Below, in pieces: positions 5,376-7,817 of a stretch of 7,817 nt of DNA. Both the position numbers and the translations under genes were made by a program. The stretch covers positions 1 through 7,817 of the forward strand of contig DAOURZ010000051.1 in assembly GCA_030627475.1 (NCBI GenBank). The letters run 5' to 3'. The notes below the pieces were generated by a model. That model was given only the letters and a program-made list of their open reading frames with translations. It did not search any database and was not told the DNA's origin. Every line of letters begins with the position of its first letter. Within the stretch, counting starts at the first letter, position 1. This stretch comes from Deltaproteobacteria bacterium (GTDB taxonomy: Bacteria > Desulfobacterota > Desulfobacteria > Desulfobacterales > ETH-SRB1).

Positions 5376-7644
5376 CTTTAACCTTTCCATTGTTAGAAGA
5401 GGATTTTTCAGGATACTCTATGCGGTGGTGATGTATTCCGCTTAATACTCTATTAAAAGTTTTCGCTATTTTATGCAAATCCTTTAATGTTAATTCGCAG
5501 CTATCAATCTGCCCGTCAGAAAAAATTTTGTTTATAAGGTTTTGCACAACCCTCTGGATTCTTGATGGAGTAGGATTGTCAAGGCTTCTTGAAGCGGCTT
5601 CAACAACATCTGCAAGCATGACAAGCCCTGCTTCTTTGGTCTGCGGCTTTGGACCGGGATATCTGAAATCGTCTATCTCTACAGCATCTTCTCCCTTTTG
5701 TTTCTTTGCTTTTTCATAAAAGTAGCTGATCAGGCTTGTTCCATGATGTTGCCTTATAGTGTCGATTATGGCCTGGCCGAGTTTGTTTTGCTTTGCCATC
5801 TCAACACCTTCTTTTACATGGGAAACAAGTATATGTTTTGACATGGATGGAGCGAGTTTGTCATGTTTATTTTTTCCGTTTTTCTGGTTTTCGATAAAAT
5901 ACAGCGGCTTTTTTATCTTGCCAATATCATGATAATAGCCACAAGCTTTAGCAAGCAAAGGATTTGCACCAATTTCAGTCGCTGCAGCTTCAACCATGTT
6001 ACCTACAATAACGGAATGGTGATAGGTGCCCGGAGCTTCTATCATCAGTCTGCGAAGAATCGGCATTTCAAGATTTGCAAGTTCAAGAAGCGTAATATCG
6101 GTTGTATAACCAAATGCTATTTCTACAAGAGGCGCAATGCCTGTTGTAATGATTCCGGCTATAACACCACCCATAAAGGCAAAAGCCCATATTTCCAATA
6201 TGTTGAAACCGAAAAAACCTGAAAGATAAAGAGTAATTGCAGTTGAAAGCACCACATTCAGTAATCCCACCTTTAATCCGGTTTTAATAAACACTTTACG
6301 TTCCCTGCAATTCCGGATCCAGTAAGCAGCCATTGTACTGTTAAGCAAAAAATAAATGAAAAATTCAAATCTGTTTTGAAAAATTAATGCCGTACATGCA
6401 GCTGTTATCATAGCAAAGGGTATTGCTATATTGAGGCCAAGTAACAAACATATGGTCATGGCTCCGGAGGCGATAGGGATAGCGAAAACAATTGATGAAG
6501 GAGAAATTGCAAAACCCGAATTTTGGGACAGCGCTTCAGATAATGGTGCAGATACTCTGACAAGCAATAGAATGATTATAAGCATACAGGCCATAGCTAT
6601 TAGATTTTTATTATGATTACGTACAAACCGGCTATTATGCTTAATATGAAGAATGTAAGTCAAGATAAGCAGGCACATCATTATCATTGCTGCACCAACG
6701 CTTATCGGCAGTATACGTTCTTTTTCTGTCTGAGACTGCAAATTGTTAAGCTTTAAAAGTTGAACTCTGGTTATTCTTTCACCTTCGCGAAGGAGCATTT
6801 CACCTGCTTTTATTTTGTAAAGAATCTGCTTGATTTCCGCTACCGCTCTTTTTTCCCGTTCTTTGGTTTCTTGTGCGTTTAGGATTATATTTGGTTGTAT
6901 CAGTTTTTGAACAAATTTTACGACAAGGTTGACCAAATTGTAGTTCATGTCTTTGAGCAGGGGCTGAGCAATAATTCTTACCATTGTTTTTGCCTGGTCA
7001 GGACCATAAAATAATTTAAGATTATAAATAACTTTTTCAGTTTTTGTTTCAATATCTTTTAATATGATCCCTTTACCCGATTCATTAAGAAGAATCTCTT
7101 TATTAATTACAACTCCATTATTTATTATTTCTGTCAGGATCCTGGAAACAAGATTAGCGATATTACTTGAAAAATTTTCTTTGATAAGAATTTTATATGC
7201 ATCATCGCTTACCGTAAAACCGATTTTTTTCTCAAAACTCTCTTTTAGCGCCCATAATTGTTTATTTAACGATTTTATCTCTTTATTGGACGAAGCTTTA
7301 TTGTATGCTTCGAAAACTTTATGTAGCTCAGCAAAGGCTTCTTTAACATTTTGGCTAAGCCTTAGAGAAAGAGACGTATTATTATCGTAAACAGTTAAAA
7401 CTTTTTCAGCGGCTTGTTTACGGTTTTCCTCTGTAGCTTCTTTATCTTCGATAAAAAAATCTTTTGATGCTTTAATATCTCTTTGGGCAACACCTCCTAA
7501 CTTATAGGAATGTTCTGTAATAACAAGGGTCGGGTAAAGAATAATAGTAAATACTATAGTAAAACCTATTAGAATGAACCATTTAATAGATTTGTTTGAG
7601 CCAAAAAAATTGTCAAGGGGGTTCTTATTTTTTTCTATATTCAT
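5275..7644 (-). CDS. pgpH: 7TM-HD family membrane phosphohydrolase (PgpH/YqfF-like, probable cyclic-di-AMP phosphodiesterase)
   Basis: The 789-residue membrane protein has the 7TMR-HD layout: a short cytosolic N-terminus, one membrane segment (about 20-42), a large extracytoplasmic 7TMR-HDED-type domain (about 45-305), a cluster of membrane segments (about 311-334, 347-364, 381-423, 427-443, 456-480, 484-512) and a cytosolic HD domain (about 535-745). The HD metal and catalytic pattern is intact: H543 in TYHHS, H572-D573 in YYHDIGK, H609 in LVSHVKEG, H633-H634 in QHHGT and D679 in MLADVVEA. Characterised members such as Listeria PgpH hydrolyse c-di-AMP; that substrate is inferred by family here. 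The usual end of the family falls near HHHRIEYP (738-745); a further 44 hydrophilic residues rich in K, S, N and Q follow, mostly overlapping ybeY. The ATG at 7642-7644 has no clear SD; the preceding sequence is AT-rich. First gene of the cluster. Confidence 0.95.
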   Translation of the reverse strand: MNIEKNKNPLDNFFGSNKSIKWFILIGFTIVFTIILYPTLVITEHSYKLGGVAQRDIKASKDFFIEDKEATEENRKQAAEKVLTVYDNNTSLSLRLSQNVKEAFAELHKVFEAYNKASSNKEIKSLNKQLWALKESFEKKIGFTVSDDAYKILIKENFSSNIANLVSRILTEIINNGVVINKEILLNESGKGIILKDIETKTEKVIYNLKLFYGPDQAKTMVRIIAQPLLKDMNYNLVNLVVKFVQKLIQPNIILNAQETKEREKRAVAEIKQILYKIKAGEMLLREGERITRVQLLKLNNLQSQTEKERILPISVGAAMIMMCLLILTYILHIKHNSRFVRNHNKNLIAMACMLIIILLLVRVSAPLSEALSQNSGFAISPSSIVFAIPIASGAMTICLLLGLNIAIPFAMITAACTALIFQNRFEFFIYFLLNSTMAAYWIRNCRERKVFIKTGLKVGLLNVVLSTAITLYLSGFFGFNILEIWAFAFMGGVIAGIITTGIAPLVEIAFGYTTDITLLELANLEMPILRRLMIEAPGTYHHSVIVGNMVEAAATEIGANPLLAKACGYYHDIGKIKKPLYFIENQKNGKNKHDKLAPSMSKHILVSHVKEGVEMAKQNKLGQAIIDTIRQHHGTSLISYFYEKAKKQKGEDAVEIDDFRYPGPKPQTKEAGLVMLADVVEAASRSLDNPTPSRIQRVVQNLINKIFSDGQIDSCELTLKDLHKIAKTFNRVLSGIHHHRIEYPEKSSSNNGKVKDESPDKRQAKQSQNFSGNDTEKGSGHLKRLGLS

Positions 7645-7690
7645 ATATTTATATATTCTGATAAGGAACGTGAACTCGGGTTGGTTTCAT

Positions 7691-7709
7691 GATAAGTTTG
7701 TAAGTTATC
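7691..7709. promoter_or_regulatory. Imperfect inverted repeat over the predicted transcription start (possible operator)
   Basis: The 19-bp sequence gataagtttgtaagttatc is an imperfect palindrome: the 9-bp half-sites match at 7 of 9 positions around a central G. It sits immediately downstream of the candidate -10 box. This is where a repressor site could lie, but no regulator is identifiable and the AT-rich context makes chance occurrence quite possible. Confidence 0.2.
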
Positions 7710-7715
7710 CAAAAT

Positions 7716-7745
7716 AATATATCATAACTTTTTCAGATAATGCAA
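7716..7745 (-). promoter_or_regulatory. Candidate extended -10 promoter for the pgpH-ybeY-pdxJ-nnr-tsaE-lysC cluster
   Basis: On the minus strand TTGCAT (7740-7745, a weak -35) is followed after 18 nt by TATATT (7716-7721, 5 of 6 to consensus). The -10 is preceded by TG one base upstream, forming an extended -10 (TGaTATATT). A transcript would start near 7708-7710, about 65 nt before the pgpH ATG. An imperfect inverted repeat covers the predicted start region (7691-7709). The 173-bp leader 7645-7817 shows no convincing gene. Such motifs are common in AT-rich DNA, so this is only a candidate. Confidence 0.4.
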
Positions 7746-7817
7746 ACCACATTTTTTCGTCCCTGTTTCTTCAAATAAAAACACCTTGACTCATAAAATC
7801 CACTTTGTTAATTTAAT

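Noticed and set aside
5376..5390. Longer ybeY start at 5390
   Set aside because: No SD before it, whereas GGAAAGG is ideally placed for the ATG at 5375.
7690..7760. Short minus-strand ORF (starting MWFALSEKVM) as a leader peptide
   Set aside because: About 15 codons, overlaps the candidate promoter elements, and has no run of regulatory codons.

Overview
The window looks like a chromosomal segment of a moderately AT-rich anaerobic bacterium, probably of the Desulfobacterota (Desulfobacterales-like). This is an inference from the gene order yqfF/pgpH - ybeY - pdxJ - nnr - tsaE - lysC and from the character of the proteins; no database search was possible. Almost all of the window is housekeeping sequence, and I do not see an unknown defence, mobile or biosynthetic system.

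Layout from left to right. Positions 1-164 hold, on the minus strand, the decayed C-terminal part of an IS4-family transposase, with a frameshift at its catalytic signature. Positions 165-354 hold no gene I can recognise; a 7-bp direct repeat (ttaactt at 249-255 and 271-277) is the only structure noted. Positions 355-894 carry a plus-strand pyrF whose product keeps its ends and catalytic D-K-D motif but seems to lack about 55-60 internal residues, including the TPGIR segment. It runs tail to tail into lysC, overlapping it by 31 bp.

The rest (864-7644) is one tightly packed minus-strand cluster, transcribed right to left: pgpH-like 7TM-HD phosphohydrolase, ybeY, pdxJ, bifunctional nnr, tsaE, lysC. 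Neighbouring genes overlap (101, 41 and 10 bp) or lie 22 bp apart. The exception is the 92-bp ybeY-pdxJ gap, which is filled by a 62-nt near-perfect palindrome of REP type. A plausible extended -10 promoter lies in the 173-bp leader upstream of pgpH (7716-7745), so the six genes may form one operon. The roles are varied: cyclic-dinucleotide hydrolysis, rRNA maturation, pyridoxal phosphate synthesis, NAD(P)HX repair, tRNA t6A modification, and entry into the aspartate family of amino acids. This is a mixed housekeeping operon rather than one pathway.

The points most worth checking are the internally deleted PyrF, a very strong internal ribosome-binding site in lysC that would yield a separate regulatory (beta) subunit, the intra-operon palindrome, and the 101-bp out-of-frame overlap between pgpH and ybeY.
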